Shown: piece after piece, positions 1 through 5,966 of the stretch | Position numbering within the stretch: the stretch's first letter is position 1 | Layout: each line of letters starts with the position of its first letter | Source: Methanobrevibacter sp. | GTDB taxonomy: Archaea; Methanobacteriota; Methanobacteria; Methanobacteriales; Methanobacteriaceae | Length of the DNA: 7,093 nucleotides | Reading direction: 5' to 3' | NCBI GenBank assembly: GCA_009776495.1 | Contig: WRNS01000043.1 | Span: 1 to 7,093 of the forward strand | Made by a program: the position numbers and the translations under genes | The notes under the pieces: generated by a model | The model's database searches: none | What the model was told of the DNA's origin: nothing | The model's input: only the letters and a program-made list of their open reading frames with translations

Positions 1-1196
1 TGATTCCAATGCAATTTGTTGGTTTAATAACTCCTTTTAGTGTAATAGTTGGTGCATTCAGAGGATCGTTTCAGGGAGTCTATAAGATGGAGTACATATT
101 AGCTACTCGTACGGTTGAACAAATATTTATGATTATCTTTGCAACCATTCTTGTTCTCATAGGTCTTTCTGCAGCTGGTGCTGTTTTAGGATCAGTACTA
201 GGTTTTGCAGCTTCTGCAGTTTTATCTGTATTTCTTTTTTTAAAGTATATGGGCAAATACATTCCACAACCTAAAGAAGAACATAAATTTCATATGAAAG
301 ATGAATTAAAATTAGCTAAAAGCTTAGTTACCTTTGCAATTCCGGTAACTATTACAGCATTAGCTGAAATGGGGATTTACAGTATTTGTACATTTGTAAT
401 GGGAAAATTTCTTGCTTCTAATTTAATAGGGTATTTTGGAGCAGCTGATCCAATAGCGAGACTACCACTTGTAATTTCAATATCGGTTGCAACCACGATT
501 TTACCAGCTTCATCTGCAGCATTCAGTACTAAAAATCAGAATCTTTTAAATAAATATGTCTTATCTGCATTTAAATATGGGATGATATTTGTTATTCCAC
601 TATGTATTGGAATAGCTATGTTTTCAGCACCAATAATGTCTTTAGTTTACTTCACACGAGTAGAATATGTTTTAGGAGCTACAGCTTTAAGTATACTTGT
701 TATTGGAATGACATTTTACTCAATGTTTGCAATTTCATCAAGTATAGTTCAAGGAATTGGAAATCCAAGAATACCAATGTATATCCTTCTTTTTGGAGCA
801 GCTATTACAGTTATACTGAACTGGATAATGGTTCCACTTTATGGAATTGAGGGAGGAGCTTTGGCAACCTCAATAGCTTGTTTTATAATGATGGTTCCAA
901 TGTTGTATATGACATTTAAATTAACTAAAGTAAAATTCCCTTATAAGACTTTTACAAAGATAATAATGGCTTCTTTGATAATGGGATTAGTTATTTTACT
1001 TATTCCTCAAAATAGCTATGGTCTTTTAATGAGTATTATTTTATGTCCAATCATCTATCTTACTATTTTAACATTGACAAAAACCTTTGATGAAAGTGAT
1101 ATTTCAGCTATTCGAAGATTTTCCAAGAAATTAGGACCATTAAATAAAGTTATTAATAAAATTTTAAACTTTGTAGAAAAATACATTGATAAATAA
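1..1196 (+). CDS. Oligosaccharide flippase (SpoVB/MATE-like), 5'-truncated by the window edge
   Basis: This is an integral membrane protein of the MOP flippase superfamily (polysaccharide biosynthesis/SpoVB type), which moves lipid-linked oligosaccharides across the cytoplasmic membrane. About 397 residues are visible. The reading frame is open to the left edge (Ile-Pro precede the first Met at position 9), so the true N-terminus, perhaps 100 residues, lies outside the window and that Met is probably internal. Family-like features are an FRGSFQGVYKM segment near the start of the visible part, and RLPLVISISVATTILPASSAAF-like sequence at about residues 150-172. SpoVB-like flippases have RLP followed by a small-residue helix ending in P at that point. 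Roughly ten hydrophobic segments follow one another, and the C-terminal tail is basic and hydrophilic. In a methanogen the cargo could be a pseudomurein or surface glycan precursor, but this is inference. A MATE drug exporter is less likely. The 30-bp tandem repeat begins four bases after the stop. Confidence 0.85.
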   Translation, partial: IPMQFVGLITPFSVIVGAFRGSFQGVYKMEYILATRTVEQIFMIIFATILVLIGLSAAGAVLGSVLGFAASAVLSVFLFLKYMGKYIPQPKEEHKFHMKDELKLAKSLVTFAIPVTITALAEMGIYSICTFVMGKFLASNLIGYFGAADPIARLPLVISISVATTILPASSAAFSTKNQNLLNKYVLSAFKYGMIFVIPLCIGIAMFSAPIMSLVYFTRVEYVLGATALSILVIGMTFYSMFAISSSIVQGIGNPRIPMYILLFGAAITVILNWIMVPLYGIEGGALATSIACFIMMVPMLYMTFKLTKVKFPYKTFTKIIMASLIMGLVILLIPQNSYGLLMSIILCPIIYLTILTLTKTFDESDISAIRRFSKKLGPLNKVINKILNFVEKYIDK

Positions 1197-1200
1197 AAAT

Positions 1201-1260
1201 TTAGGAAATTATTTTCAACTTATTATAAAATTAGGAAAATATTTCCAACTTATTATAAAA
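1201..1260. repeat. 30-bp tandem duplication after the flippase gene
   Basis: Positions 1201-1230 and 1231-1260 are adjacent copies that match at 28 of 30 bases. They differ only at unit positions 9 and 15. Each begins TTAGGAAA and ends CAACTTATTATAAAA. The second copy contains GGAAA-ATA-TTTCC, a small inverted repeat. The function is unknown; it may be simple slippage duplication or part of the 3' end of the flippase transcript. Confidence 0.85.
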
Positions 1261-1334
1261 AAAGATTAAAAATTAATCAAAATTATAAATATAAATTAAA
1301 AATAAAAATTTAGTAAATAACTTATAAGAAAAAT

Positions 1335-1344
1335 AACTATAGTT
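1335..1344. promoter_or_regulatory. Palindrome upstream of the ModE-type gene, possible operator
   Basis: AACTATAGTT is a perfect 10-bp palindrome that ends 42 bases before the ATG at 1387. A second perfect palindrome, CTTATAAG, lies at 1321-1328 and may serve as box A. ModE proteins bind dyad sites rich in TATA-like steps and often control themselves, so an autoregulatory site is plausible. Short AT palindromes also arise by chance in such DNA, so this is a weak call. Confidence 0.25.
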
Positions 1345-1386
1345 CATATAATGATGATGTTATAAAAGCTTTAATGGTAGATATTT

Positions 1387-2079
1387 ATGAGTGGAGTGAA
1401 AGCTGGAGTGGAGTATAAAATAGACCTTGATGGAAAAACCTTTCTTTTAGATGGTAAGAAATATGATTTAGTTAATTATATAAACACTTCAGGATCCATT
1501 ACAAAAGCTGCGAAGCTAACAAAGATTTCCTATAGAACCGCTTTAAATTATATTGACAAAATCGAAAAAACATTGGAAATAGCTATTGTCGATACTGTTA
1601 AAGGAGGAAAAGGTGGTGGGGGAAGTACCTCTTTAACTGATGAAGGGCTAATGATTTTAAAAGAGTGTAAGAAGATCAATGCAATTATGGAGCTTCATAA
1701 GGAATTAAACGAAATTGAAGCTAACGTTATTGATGTAGATAACTCTAAAAGAATTATGACAATCCAAATGAATAAAGTAAATATTACCATACCTTTAAAT
1801 CATAAGTATTCTGTAGGAGATAGAATTTTAGCATTGATTAGCTATGATAATGTTTTTATAATGCTTGAACCTCAAAAATCAAGTATTAGAAATATATTTA
1901 AAGGAATTATTAAAGAAATGGCTCTTGAAAACGATATGATTCGTGTGAAAACCGATATTGGTGATGTTGATGTGTTTTCAGACATTACTCTTCCTGCAAG
2001 TGAAGATCTTAACCTTAGATTAGGAAAAGAAGTATATGTTGGATTTAAAGCTCTTGCAATAGCTACTTTGAAGTTATAA
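1387..2079 (+). CDS. modE: ModE-type molybdate/tungstate-responsive transcriptional regulator
   Basis: This 230-aa protein has the ModE layout: an N-terminal LysR-like winged helix for DNA binding and a C-terminal di-TOBE (molbindin) region that binds the oxyanion. The helix-turn-helix is GSITKAAKLTKISYRTALNY (residues 36-55), followed by the glycine-rich wing GGKGGGG (73-79) characteristic of ModE. The first TOBE-like half spans about 110-163. The second, about 164-230, opens with SSIRNIFKGII and closes with VGFKALAIATLKL. The length is a little below the roughly 260 aa of the E. coli protein. In methanogens such regulators adjust molybdate/tungstate uptake and formylmethanofuran dehydrogenase genes, but no transporter or Mo/W enzyme gene is visible here. 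The start at 1387 lacks a strong Shine-Dalgarno site, and GTG codons at 1396 and 1408 are possible alternatives. The ligand, molybdate or tungstate, cannot be told from sequence. Confidence 0.85.
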   Translation: MSGVKAGVEYKIDLDGKTFLLDGKKYDLVNYINTSGSITKAAKLTKISYRTALNYIDKIEKTLEIAIVDTVKGGKGGGGSTSLTDEGLMILKECKKINAIMELHKELNEIEANVIDVDNSKRIMTIQMNKVNITIPLNHKYSVGDRILALISYDNVFIMLEPQKSSIRNIFKGIIKEMALENDMIRVKTDIGDVDVFSDITLPASEDLNLRLGKEVYVGFKALAIATLKL

Positions 2080-2136
2080 AAAAACGTGCTTAAGTTCAAA
2101 ATATGTTTAAAACTCAAAAAATTCTTTGATAATTGA

Positions 2137-2300
2137 GAAAAATATATTATAAAAAAGAAATATATATTACAATTAATAAAAATATATTATAAATAAGAAA
2201 AATATATCGTGGGGAAAAAAAAATATTGTAAATAAGAAAAATATATTATATTTAAGAAAGATATATTATAAAAAAGATAAATATATTATAAATAAGAAAT
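2137..2300 (+). repeat. Tandem array with a 20-bp period (about eight units)
   Basis: Units begin at 2137, 2157, 2177, 2197, about 2216, 2236, 2256 and 2276, with a degenerate ninth from 2296. The approximate consensus is GAAAAATATATTATAAATAA. The spacing is 20 bp throughout except for a one-base slip near the fourth and fifth units, where GC-richer CGTGGGG interrupts. Units have diverged from each other but keep the register, which rules out a CRISPR array (no spacers) and plain low-complexity DNA. The same unit recurs at 5967-6026. A 20-bp step is close to two helical turns, so a protein could bind every unit on the same face. Confidence 0.85.
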
Positions 2301-2382
2301 ATTTATCTCATAATTGTTTTTGTTTTGCTTATTATTTTGAATGGGAAAAATTTGCACTATCAAATTTTTTAATATTTATTGG

Positions 2383-2878
2383 TTACCTATCATTAATTTT
2401 TAAGGTATATTCCTTAAAATTCCTATTCATTATTTCAACATTGCTAACCAAATCTTCAAAATATAAATAACCATATTCAACTTTATAAAAATGTATCTTT
2501 AATTTTTCTCAATATATCGCTACTCATCCAAGTCAATCAAAAATTCCCTTTCCTTTATCTGTTATTGATAAATTTCTGGTTTAACTTCATTTTTCCTTCG
2601 TTTTGCAAAATAAAATAAGTTAATCTATATTTCATGAATCTTTTTGTGTAAGTTTTGTTATTTTGTATAATCTTCCGCTTATATTCTTAATTAAACATAT
2701 TACTGCCTGTTTTTCCTTGGACTGTTTCATATCTACAAATTTGATGAATGCTTATTCTTGTAGATTTAGAAATTAATGAAGGTGTTTTTATGCAGTTGTT
2801 TAAATTTTTGAAAACTTTTTCTCGGCATTTACTCCATTGGATAATAGTTATTCCTTCAATTAGTTCTTTTTCCCTATG
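2383..2878 (-). pseudogene. Decayed winged-helix transcriptional regulator
   Basis: Reading the minus strand, protein-like sequence continues across several frames. Fragment 1 (2878-2687) has no good start codon and contains REKVFKNLNN then KTPSLISKSTRISIHQICRY, which looks like the helices of an archaeal winged HTH. After a frameshift near 2730, fragment 2 (2730-2632) reads MKQSKEKQAV ... SGRLYKITKL. This is the usual continuation of such proteins (SRYLKQLKEKGLV ... KGRLYKIT). Further fragments follow with stops and shifts: KPEIYQ, then IKEREFLIDLDE ending at the stop at 2520. The last piece is EKLKIHFYKVEYGYLYFEDL and onward, ending at 2383. Joined, they would make a protein of about 165 aa. 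The C-terminal part is not recognised. At least three lesions make it non-functional. The family match is from memory of the motif and was not searched. Confidence 0.5.
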
Positions 2879-3041
2879 TTAATAAAAGTTGCATAATTAA
2901 TTTTTAGTTGATTGATTTTACATTTCTTGTATATAAATCATTTAAACTTATTGAAATCCTCTAATATATGCTTGTTTTACTTCATACTTAGAATTTATAG
3001 AATAGTAGTAGTATCAATAAAAAAAAGAAAAATGATAATAT

Positions 3042-3051
3042 ATTTATTATA
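3042..3051 (+). promoter_or_regulatory. Possible box A (TATA) for the DHH-like gene
   Basis: TTTATTATAT lies 41 bases before the ATG at 3092. Initiation about 25 bases downstream would give a leader of roughly 20 nt that just includes the Shine-Dalgarno site at 3076-3084. The surrounding DNA is all AT-rich, so the exact box is uncertain. Confidence 0.35.
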
Positions 3052-3075
3052 TGAGCAGATATGTACACATACATT

Positions 3076-3084
3076 AAAGGAGAT
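3076..3084 (+). promoter_or_regulatory. Ribosome binding site that fixes the start at 3092
   Basis: AAAGGAGAT with GGAG at 3079-3082 sits nine bases before ATG 3092. This is the strongest Shine-Dalgarno match near the gene. It shows that the 60 in-frame codons upstream (from 2912), which encode low-complexity sequence, are not part of the protein. Confidence 0.8.
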
Positions 3085-3091
3085 ATTTATT

Positions 3092-4108
3092 ATGTCAAAC
3101 ATACAAGATTTGTTGAAAGATAAAACTGATGTAATCGATTATGATAAAATTATTGATCAATTCCCATGGATAATTGAAAAAGATCAAAATTGTATTTTAA
3201 GTCCAGATAGCGATGGGATGTTATGTGGGTTATTAATGTCTCATTTACTTAATTGGAAAATTAAAGGATTTTATGACGGAAAAGTTATGGTTCTTGAAAA
3301 AGGGTTAAGTGCTAAAGATTGTGTTTTTTTAGATATGGAAATTTTTAGAAAAAATATTAAAAGTTTTGGACATCATATGTTATTATATAACAATAATGAA
3401 GTTCCTGAAGATTGGGATAATTTTGAAAACTGCATTCAACCAAATATTTTAAGAAATTATGATGGATATCATTTGTTCAGGTTAAAATACCCTTTAGGTA
3501 CGATACATATGCTGTTAGGAATTATTTCTCATAATTTCAATATAAATCTTTCAAAAGATAGTATAGCCCCATTATTCTTTGTTGATGGAACTTTTAATGT
3601 TTTATTCAAATACCCTGAAAATGTAATGAATTGGCTGAATTTTCTTAATGTGAATGAGGAAAAAAATGTTTTAAAATCGATTTTTTTAAATAAAAATTAT
3701 TCTATATACGAAACAATGGAAGAAATGGATAGTTTTTTTAGAAAAAGAGATGAAATTAGCATCACTAAAGAAAGAGGGGATAGACTAAAAATTTCTTCAA
3801 ATGACGGAGAACCTTACAACATCGAATATGATGAAACATCGAATTTTATTAATAAAGGGGCTGTTAAAAGAATAAAAAAATTTATAAAATTATTAGAAAG
3901 ATTTACAGGATGGGAATTTAAAGAGAAAGATTGGTTGTGGGATAATTTTACACTTTATAAATTCACAAAAAACGATTTTAAGGGTTTAAAACTTAATGTC
4001 AACGGTAAAAATTTCAAAAATTTAATGGAAAAAAATCCGTTATCTTGGGCAATGACTAGTAAAGGAAATATTGAATATACAGAAGAATACCCTGATAAAA
4101 TGCCTTAA
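3092..4108 (+). CDS. Uncharacterised protein with DHH-phosphoesterase-like motifs, paired with a methyltransferase
   Basis: This 338-aa soluble protein has no signal peptide or membrane segment. I do not recognise a named family, but the first half has motifs in the order and rough spacing of the DHH superfamily (RecJ, NrnA, GdpP). SPDSDG is at residues 37-42 (compare the D-x-D-G metal motif). VFLDMEI is at 78-84 (single Asp after a hydrophobic strand, D81). GHHM is at 93-96 (HH of the DHH signature, with the first D replaced by G). FFVDGTF is at 163-169 (D165, compare the late TDTGxF motif). Such enzymes hydrolyse phosphodiester bonds with Mn2+. The second half, rich in K, F and W, shows no clear DHHA1 glycine motif and may be a novel binding domain. 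The gene converges on a DNA methyltransferase with a four-base overlap, which suggests a nuclease partner. Alternative views are an inactive DHH relative or an unrelated fold; the catalytic role is inference. Confidence 0.6.
   Translation: MSNIQDLLKDKTDVIDYDKIIDQFPWIIEKDQNCILSPDSDGMLCGLLMSHLLNWKIKGFYDGKVMVLEKGLSAKDCVFLDMEIFRKNIKSFGHHMLLYNNNEVPEDWDNFENCIQPNILRNYDGYHLFRLKYPLGTIHMLLGIISHNFNINLSKDSIAPLFFVDGTFNVLFKYPENVMNWLNFLNVNEEKNVLKSIFLNKNYSIYETMEEMDSFFRKRDEISITKERGDRLKISSNDGEPYNIEYDETSNFINKGAVKRIKKFIKLLERFTGWEFKEKDWLWDNFTLYKFTKNDFKGLKLNVNGKNFKNLMEKNPLSWAMTSKGNIEYTEEYPDKMP
4029..4035 (-). terminator. Possible oligo-T terminator of the methyltransferase transcript
   Basis: Seven consecutive T on the minus strand lie about 70 bases past the methyltransferase stop, inside the antisense of the DHH-like gene. 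Archaeal RNA polymerase can stop at T-runs without a hairpin. This is a weak call in AT-rich DNA. Confidence 0.3.
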
Positions 4109-4926
4109 ATTTGAAGTTTCATTTGAGCATTGTCGACATCGGCAATTAAACGTTTTTTTGCTAATTCACAATATTCTTCTTCGATTTCAAAACCAATAAA
4201 ATTTCTTCCTAACTTTTTTGCTGCAACAGCCGTGGATCCTGATCCTAAAAATGGATCTAAAACTATTCCATTAGGAGGACAAAAAACTTGTATTAAGTCA
4301 AGAGGTATCTTATCAGGAAAAACAGCAGGGTGTTTTCTTTTCAGAGGATTTTTATCACCAGCATTAAGATAATTCCAAACTGTTCCAGGACATTTTTTTT
4401 TATTAATAGGTCTGGTTACCGTGCTAGTAGTACTACCATCGGTTTTTCTGTTACCACTCCCAGTCATGACCTTGCCACCGTGCTTTGAAGGAATTTTTAT
4501 GTCTTCTTTATCAAAATATTGTGGTCTTTTCCCTTTTAAAAATATGGGAATGTATTCATGATCGACTCTAAAACGTTTTGTCCACCATGCTCCTTCTACT
4601 CCATGTTTTCTATATATAACACATTCAAATAATTTAAAACCAAAAGCATCACACCAGTCAATAATGGTTTTAAAAGAAGTTAAAGACTTTCCAAAGTCCT
4701 TTGTTTGGTCTTGAATGACCATTGCAGCAATTCCACCATCTTTAAGAACTCGATATACTTGTTCTCCTGTTTTATGCAAATCAAAACTCACATTCCCTTT
4801 ATAGTTCCTAACATTGTCATATGGAGGTGAAGTCACAACTAAATCTATAGAATTATCATCCAACCTATTCATGCCTTCCACACAATCTTCACAATAAATT
4901 TTGTCAAGCAGCTCTTCGGATATCAT
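4105..4926 (-). CDS. Site-specific DNA methyltransferase, beta class (N4-cytosine or N6-adenine)
   Basis: This 273-aa enzyme transfers a methyl group from S-adenosylmethionine to an exocyclic amino group in DNA. The catalytic motif IV, TSPPY, is at residues 32-36. The AdoMet-binding motif I, DPFLGSGST, is at 224-232 near the C-terminus. HPAVFPDKIPLDLIQVF (199-215) just before it acts as motif X. The order IV, target-recognition region, X, I defines the beta class. SPPY is commoner in N4-cytosine enzymes, but TSPPY also occurs in adenine enzymes, so the base is unresolved. The region between about 110 and 195 (AWWTKRF ... GGKVMTGSGN ... CPGTVWNYL) should hold the target recognition. The start at 4926 is preferred because GGAG lies eight bases before it. 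ATG 4941 is in frame, but its last base abuts that site. It is convergent with the DHH-like gene and is either the modification half of a restriction system or a solitary, phage-type methylase. Confidence 0.9.
   Translation of the reverse strand: MISEELLDKIYCEDCVEGMNRLDDNSIDLVVTSPPYDNVRNYKGNVSFDLHKTGEQVYRVLKDGGIAAMVIQDQTKDFGKSLTSFKTIIDWCDAFGFKLFECVIYRKHGVEGAWWTKRFRVDHEYIPIFLKGKRPQYFDKEDIKIPSKHGGKVMTGSGNRKTDGSTTSTVTRPINKKKCPGTVWNYLNAGDKNPLKRKHPAVFPDKIPLDLIQVFCPPNGIVLDPFLGSGSTAVAAKKLGRNFIGFEIEEEYCELAKKRLIADVDNAQMKLQI
4153..4159 (+). terminator. Possible oligo-T terminator of the DHH-like transcript
   Basis: Seven consecutive T on the plus strand lie 44 bases past the DHH-like stop, within the antisense of the methyltransferase. 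With the T-run at 4029-4035 on the other strand, it would make the two mRNAs complementary over roughly 100 bases at their 3' ends. Confidence 0.3.
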
Positions 4927-4934
4927 TTTTTTTA

Positions 4935-4939
4935 CTCCC
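4935..4939 (-). promoter_or_regulatory. Ribosome binding site that favours the methyltransferase start at 4926
   Basis: On the minus strand GGGAG is followed by TAAAAAAA and then ATG (4926-4924), an eight-base spacing. The upstream in-frame ATG at 4941 overlaps this purine site, so it is the less likely start. Its use would add five residues (MGVKK). Confidence 0.65.
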
Positions 4940-4968
4940 ATATTCTAATTTCGGTTTTTAACTATTAA

Positions 4969-5013
4969 TTATTTTGTTATCAAAAAATACAATGTTTTCA
5001 TGCTTTTTCTCAT
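4969..5013 (-). CDS. Possible 14-codon leader ORF upstream of the methyltransferase
   Basis: The peptide is MRKSMKTLYFLITK. Its ATG is preceded by GAAGGA at five bases' spacing, better than most chance ORFs here. It ends 42 bases before the methyltransferase start on the same strand. It could be a translated leader that affects methyltransferase expression, or chance. No homology can be claimed. Confidence 0.2.
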   Translation of the reverse strand: MRKSMKTLYFLITK

Positions 5014-5240
5014 TATTATCCTTCATATTTCGAATTTGCTAAGATAATTTTTAATGAATTATTTATAATTCACTAAGAATTAGAGGTTAATACTTTATTA
5101 TATAGTATCTGACCTTTGATTTAAAAATGATGCAATTGAAAATTTATTTAAATTGTCAAATTGGGTTTAAGTAAATATTTTCAAAATTTTCATTCATATT
5201 ATTATTTTCAAACATTCAATCGAGTTTTATAGAATGGATA

Positions 5241-5252
5241 TTTATATATAAA
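5241..5252. promoter_or_regulatory. Palindromic TATA box (possible bidirectional promoter)
   Basis: TTTATATATAAA reads the same on both strands and matches archaeal box A either way. On the minus strand, transcription from about 5215 would run towards the methyltransferase with a leader near 290 nt, covering the 14-codon ORF at 5013. No gene is seen to the right on the plus strand. It may be the methyltransferase promoter, because no good box A lies closer. Confidence 0.35.
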
Positions 5253-5394
5253 CTTTTTCATCATATAACTACCAATTTTTAATATTATCAACTCTAATTT
5301 ATTATTAATCCTCCATTTAATTTTTGTGTAATTAATAAGTTAGAGTATAGTATAAATACTGAGTTATAATTTAATGCAATATTTTTTTTTTAAG

Positions 5395-5472
5395 TCATAT
5401 ACAATATTTTTGTAAAAACTTAAGATGTGATTCTAAAACTTCATCATAAATTGTTAAATCACTAATTCTTTT
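5395..5472 (-). pseudogene. Small HTH-like coding remnant downstream of the RHH gene
   Basis: The minus strand encodes KRISDLTIYDEVLESHLKFL then QKYCI before a stop at 5395. The composition and the pattern (RISDL, short turn, VLESHLKFLQKY) resemble helices two and three of a winged HTH and look more protein-like than the surrounding DNA. There is no start codon and a stop lies immediately upstream, so if real it is a fragment. It could be the tail of a once longer neighbour of the RHH gene, or a chance open stretch. Confidence 0.3.
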
Positions 5473-5502
5473 TTATCAAAAAATTATCTCGAAATTCGTT
5501 TT

Positions 5503-5513
5503 AAAAAAACAAA
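5503..5513 (-). terminator. Oligo-T terminator of the RHH gene
   Basis: On the minus strand TTTGTTTTTTT starts six bases past the RHH stop codon. A T-rich tract directly after a stop is the usual archaeal intrinsic terminator. Confidence 0.5.
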
Positions 5514-5518
5514 GTAGT

Positions 5519-5707
5519 TTATAGTAATCCCTCTTTATCTTTTACAGTCGATGAAACCATACTTTTTTCACTTAACCATGCTAATACAATGTTTCTAATT
5601 ATTTCAGAATCAGAATTTCCCATAATTCCTTTAAATTTTCTTATTAAAATTATTTGATCTTTTGATAATGAAATATTTATTCTTTTATTTTCATTCATGT
5701 TACTCAT
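5519..5707 (-). CDS. Small ribbon-helix-helix (CopG/Arc-type) DNA-binding protein
   Basis: This 62-aa protein is almost entirely one RHH fold, which works as a dimer that inserts paired beta strands into the DNA major groove. The strand is RINISLS (residues 9-15), helix A is about 17-28, the turn is GNSDS (30-34), and helix B is SEIIRNIVLAWLSEK (34-48). The last 14 residues are polar and probably disordered. The first ATG, with no Shine-Dalgarno site, sits where a TATA box predicts the transcript to begin, so translation may be leaderless. A second Met three codons later (5698) is an alternative. A palindrome lies between the TATA box and the start, which suggests self-repression. RHH proteins can also be antitoxins, but no toxin gene is next to it. 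Its other targets, perhaps the methyltransferase and DHH-like genes, are unknown. Confidence 0.8.
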   Translation of the reverse strand: MSNMNENKRINISLSKDQIILIRKFKGIMGNSDSEIIRNIVLAWLSEKSMVSSTVKDKEGLL

Positions 5708-5709
5708 GT

Positions 5710-5725
5710 GTTACAAATATGTAAC
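5710..5725. promoter_or_regulatory. Palindromic operator between the TATA box and the start of the RHH gene
   Basis: GTTACA-AATA-TGTAAC has perfect six-base arms around a four-base centre. It occupies the gap between box A (5731-5739) and the ATG (5707), and a further GTAAC on the minus strand lies inside the first codons. A repressor bound here would block polymerase recruitment. The RHH protein is the obvious candidate, though this is inference. Confidence 0.6.
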
Positions 5726-5730
5726 TTATC

Positions 5731-5739
5731 ATATATAAA
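5731..5739 (-). promoter_or_regulatory. Box A (TATA) promoter of the RHH gene
   Basis: The minus strand reads GAAACC then TTTATATAT, a good purine-rich BRE plus box A. Its centre is about 28 bases from the ATG at 5707, so the transcript should start at or within a few bases of the initiation codon. Confidence 0.65.
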
Positions 5740-5966
5740 GGTTTCATGTTATGCTAAATTAAAATTTTTTATATCATCTAATTTTTTATTATAAAAAATG
5801 AACCAAATAATAGGAAAAATTGGAAGAATATAACATTAATTTTCTTTATCCAAAATTCATAGAATAGTTGTTTTCTAAAAATAGGTTTAATCTTATTTTT
5901 AATAGAGAGAAATAGCTAATCCACTGAGTAATTTTTTATTTTTTTCAATTTGAATATGTTTCACGA
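5740..5966. other. Intergenic DNA without a convincing gene
   Basis: Very AT-rich. On the plus strand a TTTTTTATAT-like box precedes an 11-codon ORF, MNQIIGKIGRI, at about 5799, but it has no Shine-Dalgarno site and stops at once. The downstream frames contain short hydrophobic pieces interrupted by stops. This could be gene remains, but the signal is too weak to call. Confidence 0.4.

Noticed and set aside
80..262. Minus-strand open frame of 60 codons
   Set aside because: It is the antisense shadow of the flippase gene.
602..850. Plus-strand open frame of 82 codons
   Set aside because: It is an out-of-frame shadow within the flippase gene, rich in Y, N, S and W.
1872..2117. Minus-strand open frame of 81 codons
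   Set aside because: It is the antisense shadow of the ModE-type gene, with no ribosome site or recognisable domain.
2137..2300. CRISPR array
   Set aside because: The units abut with no unique spacers, are only 20 bp and are AT-rich, and no cas gene is visible.
2912..3091. In-frame 60-codon N-terminal extension of the DHH-like protein
   Set aside because: The composition is low-complexity (I, L, K, Y) and a strong Shine-Dalgarno site precedes ATG 3092.
4130..4372. Plus-strand open frame of 80 codons
   Set aside because: It is antisense to the methyltransferase, whose motifs are beyond doubt.
5519..5707. Toxin-antitoxin pair based on the RHH protein
   Set aside because: There is no toxin-like ORF (RelE, PIN, HEPN or Fic type) next to it on either side; the protein stands alone behind its own promoter.
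2300..5966. Insertion sequence or integrative element proper
   Set aside because: There is no transposase, integrase, terminal inverted repeat or tRNA gene in the window; only the direct repeat arrays hint at mobility.
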